From Sphingorhabdus sp. (GTDB taxonomy: Bacteria > Pseudomonadota > Alphaproteobacteria > Sphingomonadales > Sphingomonadaceae): DNA of 60,717 nt. The stretch covers positions 1-60,717 of the forward strand of contig NZ_JAAVVZ010000016.1 in the NCBI RefSeq assembly GCF_023910635.1. Direction: 5' to 3'. A program made the translations under genes and the position numbers. Below the pieces are notes generated by a model that saw only the letters and a program-made list of their open reading frames with translations, made no database searches and was not told the DNA's origin. Positions 1 through 8,033 of this stretch are shown in pieces. Each line of letters starts with the position of its first letter. The stretch's first letter is position 1.

Positions 1-426
1 ACACAAACGCTCGAGATCATCACGACCGTCACCCATGACGAACCCAGCGCAACATCGTCGCAGATCGTGCGCTCGGTCCTCGCTGGCACCGCGACAGGAA
101 CCTATTTGGGCAAGGTCGCCGTCGCCCGCGATGCGCAGCTGACCGACAGCGTGCAGTCAGTGAAGGCCATGCTGCTTGACCGCAGCGCGACCGCCAACGC
201 CAAACCCGAGCTTGAAATCTACGCCGACGACGTCAAATGCGCCCATGGTTGTGCGATTGGTGAGTTGGACCCGATGGGGCTGTTCTATCTGCAAGCACGT
301 GGCATTGCGCCAGCGGATGCAAAGAAGTTGATGTTGCAGGCCTTTGTCGCTGGCGTGTTTGAAGGTGCGGCGGATGAAGAGATGCTGACCGAAGCGGCGT
401 TGAAGAAATTGGGGGAATTGGTGTGA
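1..426 (+). CDS. sufD: SufD, Fe-S cluster scaffold subunit (C-terminal part)
   Basis: The reading frame is open from the first base of the window, so only the last 141 codons of the gene are present. The fragment has the repetitive beta-helix character of SufB/SufD proteins and ends in the family's conserved C-terminal core, including AHGCAIGELDP, whose His matches the position important for cluster assembly in SufD. In the SufBC2D complex SufD helps build nascent Fe-S clusters in the cytoplasm. The stop codon overlaps the GTG start of sufS (GTGA), which indicates a translationally coupled suf operon. SufD is preferred over SufB because sufS follows immediately, the usual alphaproteobacterial order. 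The N-terminus lies outside the window. Confidence 0.9.
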   Translation, partial: TQTLEIITTVTHDEPSATSSQIVRSVLAGTATGTYLGKVAVARDAQLTDSVQSVKAMLLDRSATANAKPELEIYADDVKCAHGCAIGELDPMGLFYLQARGIAPADAKKLMLQAFVAGVFEGAADEEMLTEAALKKLGELV

Positions 427-1736
427 GTGAAATCACCGCCATGTCTCCCCTCCCGCAGGCGGGAGGGGCTGGGGGTGGGCATCCGACTTCAGCGTCAGAA
501 AGTTCGCCTGCGGCTCACCCCACCCCTAACCCCTCCCGCCTGCGGGAGGGGAATGTTCGCGACCAATTCCCCGGCCTTGCCAACAACTGGCATTATCTCG
601 ACACCGCCGCGACCGCCCAAAAACCGCAGGTCGTGCTCGACGCGATGATGCGGGCTGGCGGCGTTGATTACGCAACCGTGCATCGCGGTGTGTATGCGCG
701 GTCGGCGAATATGACTGTGGCATTCGAAGCGGCGCGGGATCGCGTGGCGCGCTTCATGGGCGCAGCTTCGTCCAATGAAATCGTTTTTGTGCGTGGTGCC
801 ACCGAAGGCATTAACTTGGTTGCGCATAGCTGGGGCCCAGCGAACATAAAGGCGGGCGACCGCATCATGCTGAGCCAGTTGGAGCATCACAGCAACATCG
901 TGCCATGGCAGATGCTTGCCGAGAAGGTTGGCGCGCATATCGATGTCTGTCCGTTGACCGCGGACGGCCAAATCGACCTCGACTGGTTAGAGACGCATTT
1001 GACGCCAGCGCATAAGATGGTCGCGTTGGCGCATGTGTCGAACGTGCTTGGATCAGTGCTCGACGCGAGACGCGCAGCAGATGCCGCGCATGCGGTTGGT
1101 GCAAAATTCTTGCTCGACGGCTGCCAGGCGGCACCGCGGATGCATTTGAACATGGCGGACCTCGCCTGCGATTTCTACGTCATGTCCGGGCATAAATTGT
1201 ACGGCCCGACGGGTATTGGCGTGCTTTGGGCGCATGCCGATATGCTTGAAGCGATGCCTCCATGGCAAGGCGGCGGCGCGATGATTGACCGGGTGACGTT
1301 TGAAAAGACGACCTACGCCCCTGCGCCTTCACGGTTTGAGGCGGGAACGCCGATGATCATTGAAGTCATTGGATTGCACGCCGCTATCGACTTCATCGAC
1401 AGCTTTGGCCCGGAAGCCATTTTCGCGCATGAAAGCGCGCTGGCCGCGCAGACGCGCGATGCTTTGCGTGCGATCAATTCGATCACTTTATACGGTCCTG
1501 AACAATCGGCGGGGATTGTCTCCTTCTCAATGGAGGGCGTGCATCCGCATGACATCGGCACGATATTGGACGAAGAAGATGTCGCCATTCGCGCTGGCCA
1601 CCATTGTGCGCAGCCGTTGATGGACCATTTGGGCGTGCCGGCCACCGCGCGGGCGAGCTTTGGGATTTACAATGATGAAGATGATGTCGCGGCTTTGGTG
1701 CGCGGCCTCGAACGGGTGAAGAGGATTTTTGGATGA
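423..1736 (+). CDS. sufS: SufS, group II cysteine desulfurase with a repeat-derived N-terminal insertion
   Basis: SufS is a PLP-dependent cysteine desulfurase that mobilises sulfur from cysteine for the SUF pathway. The PLP lysine is K258 in SGHKLYGP and the persulfide cysteine is C395 in RAGHHCAQP. The start is a GTG overlapping the sufD stop and preceded by a GGGGGA ribosome-binding site. An in-frame ATG at 441 is an alternative. The enzyme proper begins near residue 44 (VRDQFPGL). Residues 9-43 are encoded entirely by a 105-bp palindromic repeat (447-551), so the N-terminus carries 35 extra residues. The next gene overlaps by ATGA. The function is secure. Whether the extra segment stays in the mature protein is not known. 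Confidence 0.94.
   Translation: MSEITAMSPLPQAGGAGGGHPTSASESSPAAHPTPNPSRLREGNVRDQFPGLANNWHYLDTAATAQKPQVVLDAMMRAGGVDYATVHRGVYARSANMTVAFEAARDRVARFMGAASSNEIVFVRGATEGINLVAHSWGPANIKAGDRIMLSQLEHHSNIVPWQMLAEKVGAHIDVCPLTADGQIDLDWLETHLTPAHKMVALAHVSNVLGSVLDARRAADAAHAVGAKFLLDGCQAAPRMHLNMADLACDFYVMSGHKLYGPTGIGVLWAHADMLEAMPPWQGGGAMIDRVTFEKTTYAPAPSRFEAGTPMIIEVIGLHAAIDFIDSFGPEAIFAHESALAAQTRDALRAINSITLYGPEQSAGIVSFSMEGVHPHDIGTILDEEDVAIRAGHHCAQPLMDHLGVPATARASFGIYNDEDDVAALVRGLERVKRIFG
447..551. repeat. Family A palindromic repeat inside sufS (copy A1)
   Basis: Two near-identical hairpins bound this 105-bp unit: 447-468 and 530-551, each with a 10-bp stem CCCCTCCCGC/GCGGGAGGGG. Between them lie a GGGGGTGGG motif and a matching CCCCACCCC motif, so the unit as a whole is also inversely symmetric. 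It is exactly 35 codons long, begins on a codon boundary and contains no stop in the sufS frame. The same architecture occurs twice inside ileS (57747-57845 and 58263-58361). Confidence 0.9.
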
Positions 1737-2188
1737 ACGAGAACATCCGCATACAATTAGTCGATAGCGTAGAAAAACCCCCAAAGGCGCGGGTGGAAAG
1801 CGCAACCGATGCGTCCGAACGTAAGAAAGATTATCTGGAAGGCTTCCTTGCGCAAAAGCCAGCCGCGCCCGCACCAAGCGAGCCCGATGGTGATTTGTAC
1901 GAGGCGGTGATTGCTGCGCTTAAGGAAATATATGACCCCGAAATTCCGGTGAACATTTATGACCTTGGCCTGATTTACAATGTCGAGATCAATGATGGCC
2001 ATGCTGTCGTGTCGATGACACTGACGACGCCGAATTGCCCTGTTGCAGAATCGATGCCTGGCGAAGTTGAACTGCGCGTTGGCGCGGTGCCCGGCATTGG
2101 CGATGCCGAAGTGAATTTGGTGTGGGAGCCAGCATGGAGCCCAGCCAATATGACCGATGAAGCCCGTTTGGAGCTTGGAATGTTATGA
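1733..2188 (+). CDS. sufT: SufT-like DUF59 (MIP18 family) Fe-S assembly protein
   Basis: This 151-residue protein has a variable, charged N-terminal tail (about 50 residues) followed by a DUF59/MIP18 domain with the hallmark DPEIPVNIYDLGLIYNV and the TTPNCPVAESMP segment carrying the conserved cysteine. Such proteins assist maturation of Fe-S proteins and are commonly the penultimate gene of alphaproteobacterial suf operons. It overlaps sufS by ATGA and the next gene by four bases, so the operon is tightly coupled. The family assignment is firm. The exact biochemical role of SufT is less settled than that of SufS. Confidence 0.9.
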   Translation: MNENIRIQLVDSVEKPPKARVESATDASERKKDYLEGFLAQKPAAPAPSEPDGDLYEAVIAALKEIYDPEIPVNIYDLGLIYNVEINDGHAVVSMTLTTPNCPVAESMPGEVELRVGAVPGIGDAEVNLVWEPAWSPANMTDEARLELGML

Positions 2189-2541
2189 CCGATGTGAAAA
2201 CACGTGCACGCCCTGCGGCAGTTATGCTCACCGCGGCATCCGAAGCGCGCATTGCCGAACTGATGTCCAAGGCACCCGAAGGGGCAATTGGCGTGAAGCT
2301 TTCCACCCCGCGCCGTGGCTGTTCGGGCCTTGCTTACTCGGTCGATTATGTGACTGAGGCCGTCGCGTTCGACGAAAAGATCGAAACCCCAGGCGGCGTG
2401 CTGTATATCGACGGCGGATCCGTCCTTTATCTCGTTGGTTCAATCATGGACTGGGTCGAGGATGAATTTGCCGCAGGCTTTGTGTTCACCAACCCCAATG
2501 CGACGGGAAGTTGTGGATGCGGAGAGAGTTTTACCGTTTAG
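2185..2541 (+). CDS. sufA: SufA/IscA-type A-type Fe-S carrier
   Basis: A 118-residue HesB/IscA-family protein with the three conserved cysteines of A-type carriers: one in RGCSGLAY and two in the C-terminal SCGCGES. It receives Fe-S clusters from the SufBCD scaffold and passes them to targets. It closes the suf operon, starting within the sufT stop. Its TAG stop overlaps the TAA stop of the convergent protease gene (shared TTAG at 2538-2541), so there is no room for an intergenic terminator. SufA is chosen over IscA or ErpA purely because of operon context. Confidence 0.9.
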   Translation: MTDVKTRARPAAVMLTAASEARIAELMSKAPEGAIGVKLSTPRRGCSGLAYSVDYVTEAVAFDEKIETPGGVLYIDGGSVLYLVGSIMDWVEDEFAAGFVFTNPNATGSCGCGESFTV

Positions 2542-4925
2542 AAGTCGAATTTGAGCCGGAAGGCGATACCCACATCATCGGGTGCGTTTTCAAAGTGCCC
2601 CGGTTCCTGCCGCCAGAACAGATTTGACGAGAAATGGCCGCCATATATCGGCACGCCCCATACAAGCTCGCTGGCAATCTCCTGCCCCTTTGGTGCCAGC
2701 GAAATCTGGCGGACAGCCAATGTCGTCCCAAGCGTTGCATAATCATACGCCACAGGCAGATTGAGGGCGAGTCCGCCGCGTGTGACGCGCAAGGGCTGCG
2801 CAATCCGGAACGCAATGCGATCACCGCGCGTCAACACATGAGCACCCGACAGGTCCAGCGAAAAGGCGTTGCTTTGCAGCGAGCTTCGAGCTGTTAGCGA
2901 CGCGCCGGCATTGGCGTTGGTCCATCCCTGCCGCCAGCTTGCGCCAAGCGACCAAGCGCCAATCAATGTGACATCAGCCCGGCCATCGACAAACAGGCTG
3001 CGTGCGCCATTTTGGCCAATGAAGTTAGCGAACCTTGCGCCAAGCACGGTTGCGTCTTCGCGCATCCAATTTGCACCAAAGGCGAATGACGCTGGACCAA
3101 TCTTCCGATCCAGCGAGACGCCGACAAAGGCATAAGGATAACGATTGTCTGTGTGGCGCAAAAACGCCGCGCCGCCGCGTTCGAACACAGGTGCATGGCC
3201 TGCCTCAACGCTGCCTGTCAGGCCAAAGCGCCCAAGTTGCTGGCGCAACGCAAATGACTGACCGGGTGCACGTTCGAACCCGCCCTCCATGCGCGCATCT
3301 GTCGCGGTCAGGAAAGCGCTGCTAGACATGCCCTGCAACGCCGCAACCTGTCCAGCAGCCGCTTGGCGGATGCCAAGGCTAAACCGGGTGTCGCGTGCAA
3401 TGGCGGCACTCACGCGCCCCGCCAGAATACGCGCTTGGTTTTGCTGCCCATATGACAAAAGCAATGGCGAAAGGCCCACGCTTCCGGCGTTGCTGGCGCT
3501 GATGGAAAAGGCAATGTCGGTTGTTCCGCGTGATATGCTGACGGATCGTCCCTGATCCACCAGAGCAGGCGCCAGCCGAAGACGCGCCGGGCTTGCGCTT
3601 ATCCCTTCGGCAATGTTGATGTCATATGCACGGCCATAGCTGTCCAACACCACCGCATTTGCGGACATGGGGGACAACGCAGCATCACCCATGGCCGCTG
3701 ATGTTGTGCCGCCATTTCCGCTAAGCGGAACTGCCATAGTTGTGCCTGCAAGCGACGTTTTACCTACAGGTGCAAAGGCGCGGCCAATATCCAATATGCC
3801 GCGTCCGTAAATCGCATCCGTGCCAGGTGCCCCGGCGTCACGCGCTGATGACAAGAGCAGATTTACAATCTGTGCGCCCGTGAGATTGGGGAAGGCTTGT
3901 GCCAGCAAAGCTGCGGCACCAGATATCTGTGGCGCGGAATAGGACGTGCCATTGAACACCCGCACAGAGGTCCCATCATTCGCAACTAAGCGGTAAATAG
4001 CGTCGTTGCGATATTCGCAGCAAATGCCTTGGCCCAGCGCGGACAACACCGCGTTTTGGGCAACCCCCGCCTTGTTGCTGAATTTTGTTATTATATTATT
4101 GTCATCAACGGCGGTGGCAATGATGACAAGCCCGTTGCCGTTGGCCAATAATGATTGTGCAAAGGGGCTTGGGCTATTCGGCTCAAAGGCGGGGTCTAAT
4201 TTATCTCCCTCATTGCCTGCTGATACGACCACCACAACGCCAGCCGATGTTGCACGATTTATCGCGGAACGCAGCGCGCTACTCGCGCCGCCCGCGCCAC
4301 CGAGCGAAATGTTAATGACGCGTGCTTTATTATCCACGGCACGGTCAACGCCAGTGGCAATTGCAGAATCGAAGAACGAACACCCCGCTTCGTCAACACC
4401 CTGGGCCGTCGGGGCGCAGCTTCCCGCTTGATCGGCCCGCAATGCCAATATTGTGGCGTCAAACGCTATACCGTGGATGTCGCGATCATCTTTGGCGGCA
4501 GCCAAAACGCGCGAAACGCTTGTGCCATGACCATCGTCGTCGCCAAGCGGCCGGCCCGCGCCCGTTACATCCCCCGACTGCGCATGGATTCGGCCCGCAA
4601 ATTCGTGGCTATTTGGGTCAATTCCTGAATCAACTATACCAACGGTAACATCGCGGCCACTGGCCCCCGCTTGATAGGCGGTGATCGCCCGATGAAAATC
4701 TGGACCATCCGAGCGGAGATATTCCGGGGTTGCAAAACTTATCGTTGGCGGAGGCGGAGGTGGCGGCGCAGGGGGTGGTGCTGGAGGTGCTGGTGGTACG
4801 TCCGCTGTAGGAGGAGGCGGCACGGGTGTCGAGCCTACACCCCCTCCGCCGCAAGCAGACAGCGCGAGCGCAAAAATGACAGAGCTGCCGATCGCAAGTT
4901 TACGACCAATGCGTGGTTCATGCAT
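2538..4925 (-). CDS. Surface-exposed subtilisin-like (S8) serine protease with autotransporter-like C-terminus
   Basis: The 795-residue protein starts with a lipoprotein signal (ALSAC, lipidated Cys25), then a glycine run and a proline-rich linker (about residues 31-60). Next comes an S8 peptidase domain with the full triad: D99 (VDSGID), H133 (DGHGTSV) and S328 (NGTSYSAPQ). The last 350-400 residues are a series of amphipathic beta-strand-like segments ending in FRLKFDF, with a terminal phenylalanine as expected for an outer-membrane barrel. The layout recalls the lipidated subtilisin autotransporters SphB1 and NalP, which process other surface proteins. The substrate is unknown. It has a long divergent upstream region facing the nucleotidase gene and converges on sufA. 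Confidence 0.85.
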   Translation of the reverse strand: MHEPRIGRKLAIGSSVIFALALSACGGGGVGSTPVPPPPTADVPPAPPAPPPAPPPPPPPTISFATPEYLRSDGPDFHRAITAYQAGASGRDVTVGIVDSGIDPNSHEFAGRIHAQSGDVTGAGRPLGDDDGHGTSVSRVLAAAKDDRDIHGIAFDATILALRADQAGSCAPTAQGVDEAGCSFFDSAIATGVDRAVDNKARVINISLGGAGGASSALRSAINRATSAGVVVVVSAGNEGDKLDPAFEPNSPSPFAQSLLANGNGLVIIATAVDDNNIITKFSNKAGVAQNAVLSALGQGICCEYRNDAIYRLVANDGTSVRVFNGTSYSAPQISGAAALLAQAFPNLTGAQIVNLLLSSARDAGAPGTDAIYGRGILDIGRAFAPVGKTSLAGTTMAVPLSGNGGTTSAAMGDAALSPMSANAVVLDSYGRAYDINIAEGISASPARLRLAPALVDQGRSVSISRGTTDIAFSISASNAGSVGLSPLLLSYGQQNQARILAGRVSAAIARDTRFSLGIRQAAAGQVAALQGMSSSAFLTATDARMEGGFERAPGQSFALRQQLGRFGLTGSVEAGHAPVFERGGAAFLRHTDNRYPYAFVGVSLDRKIGPASFAFGANWMREDATVLGARFANFIGQNGARSLFVDGRADVTLIGAWSLGASWRQGWTNANAGASLTARSSLQSNAFSLDLSGAHVLTRGDRIAFRIAQPLRVTRGGLALNLPVAYDYATLGTTLAVRQISLAPKGQEIASELVWGVPIYGGHFSSNLFWRQEPGHFENAPDDVGIAFRLKFDF

Positions 4926-5029
4926 AAAAATGCGACTTTCAGCGATTGAATTTACATTTAAGCACTATTCGCCTTAACTTATCCTAACGTCCCCGTTGAG
5001 TATAGATGGGTTTCTGGCTAGGTGGCTGG

Positions 5030-5704
5030 ATGCATTTATCTTTCAGTAATATCGACAATTGGATTTTTGATCTAGACCTTACCCTTTATGGGCCAGAGGC
5101 GAATATTATGGCGCAAGTTCGGGACCGAATTGCGTTGTATGTTGAACGGTTTTTCAACATCGATTCTGATGCTGCGCATCAAATTCGTCACGCTTATTGG
5201 AAGAAATATGGAACCACGCTGGGCGGATTGATGACCGAGCATGCGGTCGACCCGCATGGATATCTTGATTTCGTCCATGATGTGGACATGACCCTATTGC
5301 AGCCTGCCGCCGATTTGCGCGACCAGATCGAGGCTTTACCGGGGCGCAAGTTGATTTTCACGAACGCAGATGCGCCTTATGCGCAGCGGGTTCTGACCGC
5401 GCGCGGCCTTGATGGCGTGTTTGAGGATATATTCGACATTCACCGGATGCAGCATCTGCCCAAGCCTGCGTCGGCGAGTTATGATAGGCTGTGCACTGAG
5501 CTACATATCGATCCGACCCGCGCACTTTTTGTCGAGGATTCGGCCCATAATCTTGGTCCGGCCAAAGCCTTGGGCATGACAACTATTTGGGTGAATCATG
5601 ACGTCGAAGCTGATAGCGGTTGCGAAGAACCATTTATTGATCATGAGATTGCCGACTTGAGCGGGTGGCTTTGCGCACTCCATGCCATTGAAAGAACTAT
5701 ATGA
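5030..5704 (+). CDS. HAD-family pyrimidine 5'-nucleotidase-like hydrolase
   Basis: The protein is a HAD hydrolase of the pyrimidine 5'-nucleotidase (SDT1/PPM1-like) group. Motif I is DLDLTLY near residue 14, motif II lies in LIFTNAD, the lysine is in [12 protein letters not shown], and motif III/IV is [17 protein letters not shown]. Homologues usually read DLDNTLY, so here Asn is replaced by Leu while both catalytic aspartates remain. The ATG at 5030 is preferred because AGGTGG precedes it and family members start at this distance from motif I; an upstream in-frame ATG at 5006 would add eight residues. The stop overlaps dapD (ATGA), an arrangement that suggests co-translation. The true substrate is not established. 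Confidence 0.82.
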   Translation: MHLSFSNIDNWIFDLDLTLYGPEANIMAQVRDRIALYVERFFNIDSDAAHQIRHAYWKKYGTTLGGLMTEHAVDPHGYLDFVHDVDMTLLQPAADLRDQIEALPGRKLIFTNADAPYAQRVLTARGLDGVFEDIFDIHRMQHLPKPASASYDRLCTELHIDPTRALFVEDSAHNLGPAKALGMTTIWVNHDVEADSGCEEPFIDHEIADLSGWLCALHAIERTI

Positions 5705-6540
5705 CTGACCAACTTGCCACGATCATTGACGCTGCATGGGATGCACGCGACGGCATTTCCAGCTTTACCCAAGGCGAAGTGCGCGACGCGGTGCAGACGG
5801 CCTTGGCTGGCCTAGATGACGGGTCGTTCCGCGTCGCTGAGAAGCTTTCGGGTAGTTGGCAGGTCCACCAGTATTTGAAAAAAGCTGTGCTTTTGTCGTT
5901 CCGCCTGAATGACAATATTGTGGTCGATGGTGGAGCGTCCGGTGCGCCTGCTTATGACAAGGTTCCGTCTAAATTCGGCGGTTGGGATGCCGACCGTTTC
6001 CGCAATGCAGGTTTCCGCGTCGTGCCCGGGGCCGTGGCCCGACATGGCAGCTATATCGGCAAAAACGTCATCCTGATGCCAAGCTTTGTCAACATTGGCG
6101 CGCGCGTGGATGAAGGGACGATGGTCGATACATGGGCTACCGTCGGCAGTTGCGCGCAAATCGGCAAGAATGTGCATTTGTCCGGTGGCGTTGGCATTGG
6201 GGGCGTTTTGGAACCACTTCAGGCTGGACCAGTAATCATAGAAGACAATTGCTTCATTGGTGCGCGGTCGGAGGTTGTCGAAGGCGTGATCGTCGAAGAA
6301 GGCGCCGTGCTGTCCATGGGCGTGTTCATCAGTTCAACCAGCAAGATTATCGATCGCACGACAGGCGAGATATTCGTTGGCCGCGTCCCCGCTTACTCGG
6401 TCGTGGTGCCAGGCTCAATCCCCGGAAAGGCCTTGCCTGACGGCAGCCCTGGACCCAATTTGTCCTGTGCCGTCATCGTCAAACGCGTCGATGCGCAGAC
6501 CCGTGCAAAGACCGCAATCAACGACCTGTTGAGGGATTAA
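5701..6540 (+). CDS. dapD: Tetrahydrodipicolinate N-succinyltransferase (DapD)
   Basis: DapD transfers succinyl from succinyl-CoA to tetrahydrodipicolinate in the lysine and meso-diaminopimelate pathway. The 279-residue length is normal for the family. The N-terminal helical region contains LLSFRLND and the central part is a left-handed beta-helix of hexapeptide repeats. The signature runs through [42 protein letters not shown] and the [11 protein letters not shown] loop. It starts inside the stop codon of the upstream nucleotidase gene. A short inverted repeat just after the stop (AACTCG/CGAGTT) is a weak terminator candidate only. Confidence 0.97.
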   Translation: MTDQLATIIDAAWDARDGISSFTQGEVRDAVQTALAGLDDGSFRVAEKLSGSWQVHQYLKKAVLLSFRLNDNIVVDGGASGAPAYDKVPSKFGGWDADRFRNAGFRVVPGAVARHGSYIGKNVILMPSFVNIGARVDEGTMVDTWATVGSCAQIGKNVHLSGGVGIGGVLEPLQAGPVIIEDNCFIGARSEVVEGVIVEEGAVLSMGVFISSTSKIIDRTTGEIFVGRVPAYSVVVPGSIPGKALPDGSPGPNLSCAVIVKRVDAQTRAKTAINDLLRD

Positions 6541-6776
6541 CTCGACGAGCCGAGTTTCTTGTGTGGCAATCGTCTTGCAATTCTGACTGAATCGCTCCAT
6601 AGCATTTGGGCGGACCGGGCCCCTCTGACGCTCGCTTCTTCGGAAGGAACGTGATGTCGGCCGCATCGGATGTTTCCGGTGCAGTGGTCAGGCGGTCTTC
6701 AAATACCCCCGAAATACGCTTGGCCATGCCCGGAACATCCGATTGAACTTAAACTTATGTTCAAAGAGGATGAGCT
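6541..6776. other. Intergenic region between dapD and the DUF465 gene
   Basis: These 236 bases lack a convincing gene. A 69-codon frame on the minus strand (6518-6727) overlaps the dapD end and resembles nothing I recognise. The 3' end carries a good ribosome-binding site (GAGG) for the DUF465 peptide. A promoter for the peptide-TerC-Usp group must lie here or just downstream, but no clear -35/-10 pair stands out. Confidence 0.5.
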
Positions 6777-6959
6777 ATGACTTTTTCGTCATTTCGATTG
6801 ATGCAATATCACCAGAAGATTGACCGCGAATTGCGCGCAGAAATCACCCGGCGTTGGCCAGATGTTTTTCGCGTTCAAAGGCTGAAGCGGCTTAAACTGG
6901 CAATCAAGGATCGCCTTGAGAGTCATACAAAAGCGCCATTGCGTCTTAACAAAATCTAA
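6777..6959 (+). CDS. Small DUF465 (YdcH-like) protein
   Basis: This 60-residue basic peptide fits the DUF465 helical hairpin pattern: RLMQYHQKIDRELR, then a charged helix, a WPD motif, and the diagnostic LKRLKLAIKDRL near the C-terminus. Short DUF465 proteins are widespread in alphaproteobacteria and have no assigned reaction. A GAGG ribosome-binding site sits seven bases before the ATG, which supports a real gene. It precedes the TerC-Usp pair, separated by a strong hairpin at 6975-7002. The family call rests on pattern alone. Confidence 0.72.
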   Translation: MTFSSFRLMQYHQKIDRELRAEITRRWPDVFRVQRLKRLKLAIKDRLESHTKAPLRLNKI

Positions 6960-6974
6960 CATTTCAAACTTAGC

Positions 6975-7002
6975 CGCCACGCGGATTGTCGTCCGCGTGG
7001 CG
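6975..7002 (+). terminator. Strong hairpin between the DUF465 gene and terC
   Basis: A perfect 11-bp stem (CGCCACGCGGA with TCCGCGTGGCG) closes a six-base loop. No T-run follows, so it is not a standard intrinsic terminator. It may protect the 3' end of the small-gene transcript or act as a leader element for terC 30 bases downstream. The region is too short for the yybP-ykoY manganese riboswitch known upstream of some terC-like genes. Confidence 0.45.
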
Positions 7003-7032
7003 CATAGCATTAAGTAAAACAGGAAATATTTC

Positions 7033-8022
7033 ATGGAATTTTTGACGATGGACTGGTTGGGGACACCAGTTTGGTTTTGGCTCGCTTTTCTAAGCATCGT
7101 TGTTGCGTTGACAGCCTTTGACCTTGGCATCCTGCACAAGGAGGACAAGGAAATGGGCATCGCCGAAAGCCTGAAGCTGTCCGCTTTTTATATCAGCATT
7201 GCCATGCTGTTTGGCCTATGGGTCTGGTTTCAAAAAGGCGCCGACTTCGGCATGAAATATTATACAGGCTTTTTCATCGAAAAGGCGCTGTCGATTGACA
7301 ATGTCTTCGTCATCAGCCTGATTTTCACCTTCTTTGCGATACCGCGCAAATATCAATATCGCGCGCTTTTGTGGGGCATTATCGCGGTCATTGTGTTGCG
7401 CGGCCTCATGATCGCTGCTGGCGCGGCTATTGTGCAGGAATATTATTGGACGCTGTATATCTTCGCGGCCTTCCTCATCGGAACCGGCATCAAGATGCTG
7501 TTCACTGGTGATCAGGAAATGGACGTCGCCAAAAACCCGGTCGTCAAATATATCTCGACACATATGCGGGTGACCAAAGAGCTTCATGACGAGAAGTTTT
7601 TCGTCAAGGTGCCGGACGAGAAGACCGGCAAGATGGTCCGCGCAGCGACGCCCTTGTTCCTTGCGCTGGTCGTCATCAACCTTGCCGACTTGGTGTTTGC
7701 GGTAGACTCGGTGCCAGCGATCTTTGCGATCACCACCGATACCTTCATTGTCTATACGTCGAACATCATGGCCATATTGGGCCTACGTGCGCTGTATTTC
7801 GCATTGGCGGCGATGGTTCATCGTTTCCATTATCTGAAATATGCGCTGGCGCTGGTTTTGGTCTTCATTGGGTCCAAGATTTTCGTGTCGGACTTCCTGA
7901 TGGAAGGCGACAAATTCCCGCCGGTGTTGAGCCTTGGCGTTACCTTTGGCCTTATCTTGGGCGGCATCCTGTTTTCCCTCTGGAAAACCAAGGATGACGG
8001 CCATTCACAAGCATCCCATTAA
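7033..8022 (+). CDS. TerC/Alx family integral membrane protein
   Basis: The 329-residue protein has about nine hydrophobic segments and the TerC family hallmarks: FDLGILHKEDKEMG early, FIEKALSIDNVFVISLIF around residues 85-102, and NLADLVFAVDSVPAIFAIT around 215-233, with the conserved acidic residues in membrane segments. Alx/TerC proteins are linked to Mn2+ homeostasis or export, envelope stress and tellurite resistance. An AGGAAA site precedes the ATG. The next gene, a universal stress protein, begins 11 bases after the stop, so the two probably form a stress-related operon. Metal specificity cannot be read from the sequence. Confidence 0.92.
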   Translation: MEFLTMDWLGTPVWFWLAFLSIVVALTAFDLGILHKEDKEMGIAESLKLSAFYISIAMLFGLWVWFQKGADFGMKYYTGFFIEKALSIDNVFVISLIFTFFAIPRKYQYRALLWGIIAVIVLRGLMIAAGAAIVQEYYWTLYIFAAFLIGTGIKMLFTGDQEMDVAKNPVVKYISTHMRVTKELHDEKFFVKVPDEKTGKMVRAATPLFLALVVINLADLVFAVDSVPAIFAITTDTFIVYTSNIMAILGLRALYFALAAMVHRFHYLKYALALVLVFIGSKIFVSDFLMEGDKFPPVLSLGVTFGLILGGILFSLWKTKDDGHSQASH

Positions 8023-8033
8023 GGAGAAAACAG

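Noticed and set aside
441-443. ATG at 441 as the true sufS start
   Set aside because: The GTG at 423 has a strong ribosome-binding site and overlaps the sufD stop; the later ATG would not exclude the repeat-encoded segment anyway.
447-551. Frameshift or pseudogene in sufS because of the repeat
   Set aside because: The unit is exactly 35 codons and the frame runs through to intact catalytic motifs.
6518-6727. 69-codon minus-strand frame downstream of dapD
   Set aside because: It overlaps the dapD end, has no recognisable family pattern and no convincing ribosome-binding site; chance open frame is likelier in GC-rich DNA.
6975-7002. Hairpin before terC as a manganese (yybP-ykoY) riboswitch
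   Set aside because: Only one simple stem is present in about 70 bases; the four-way junction and conserved loops of that riboswitch are missing.
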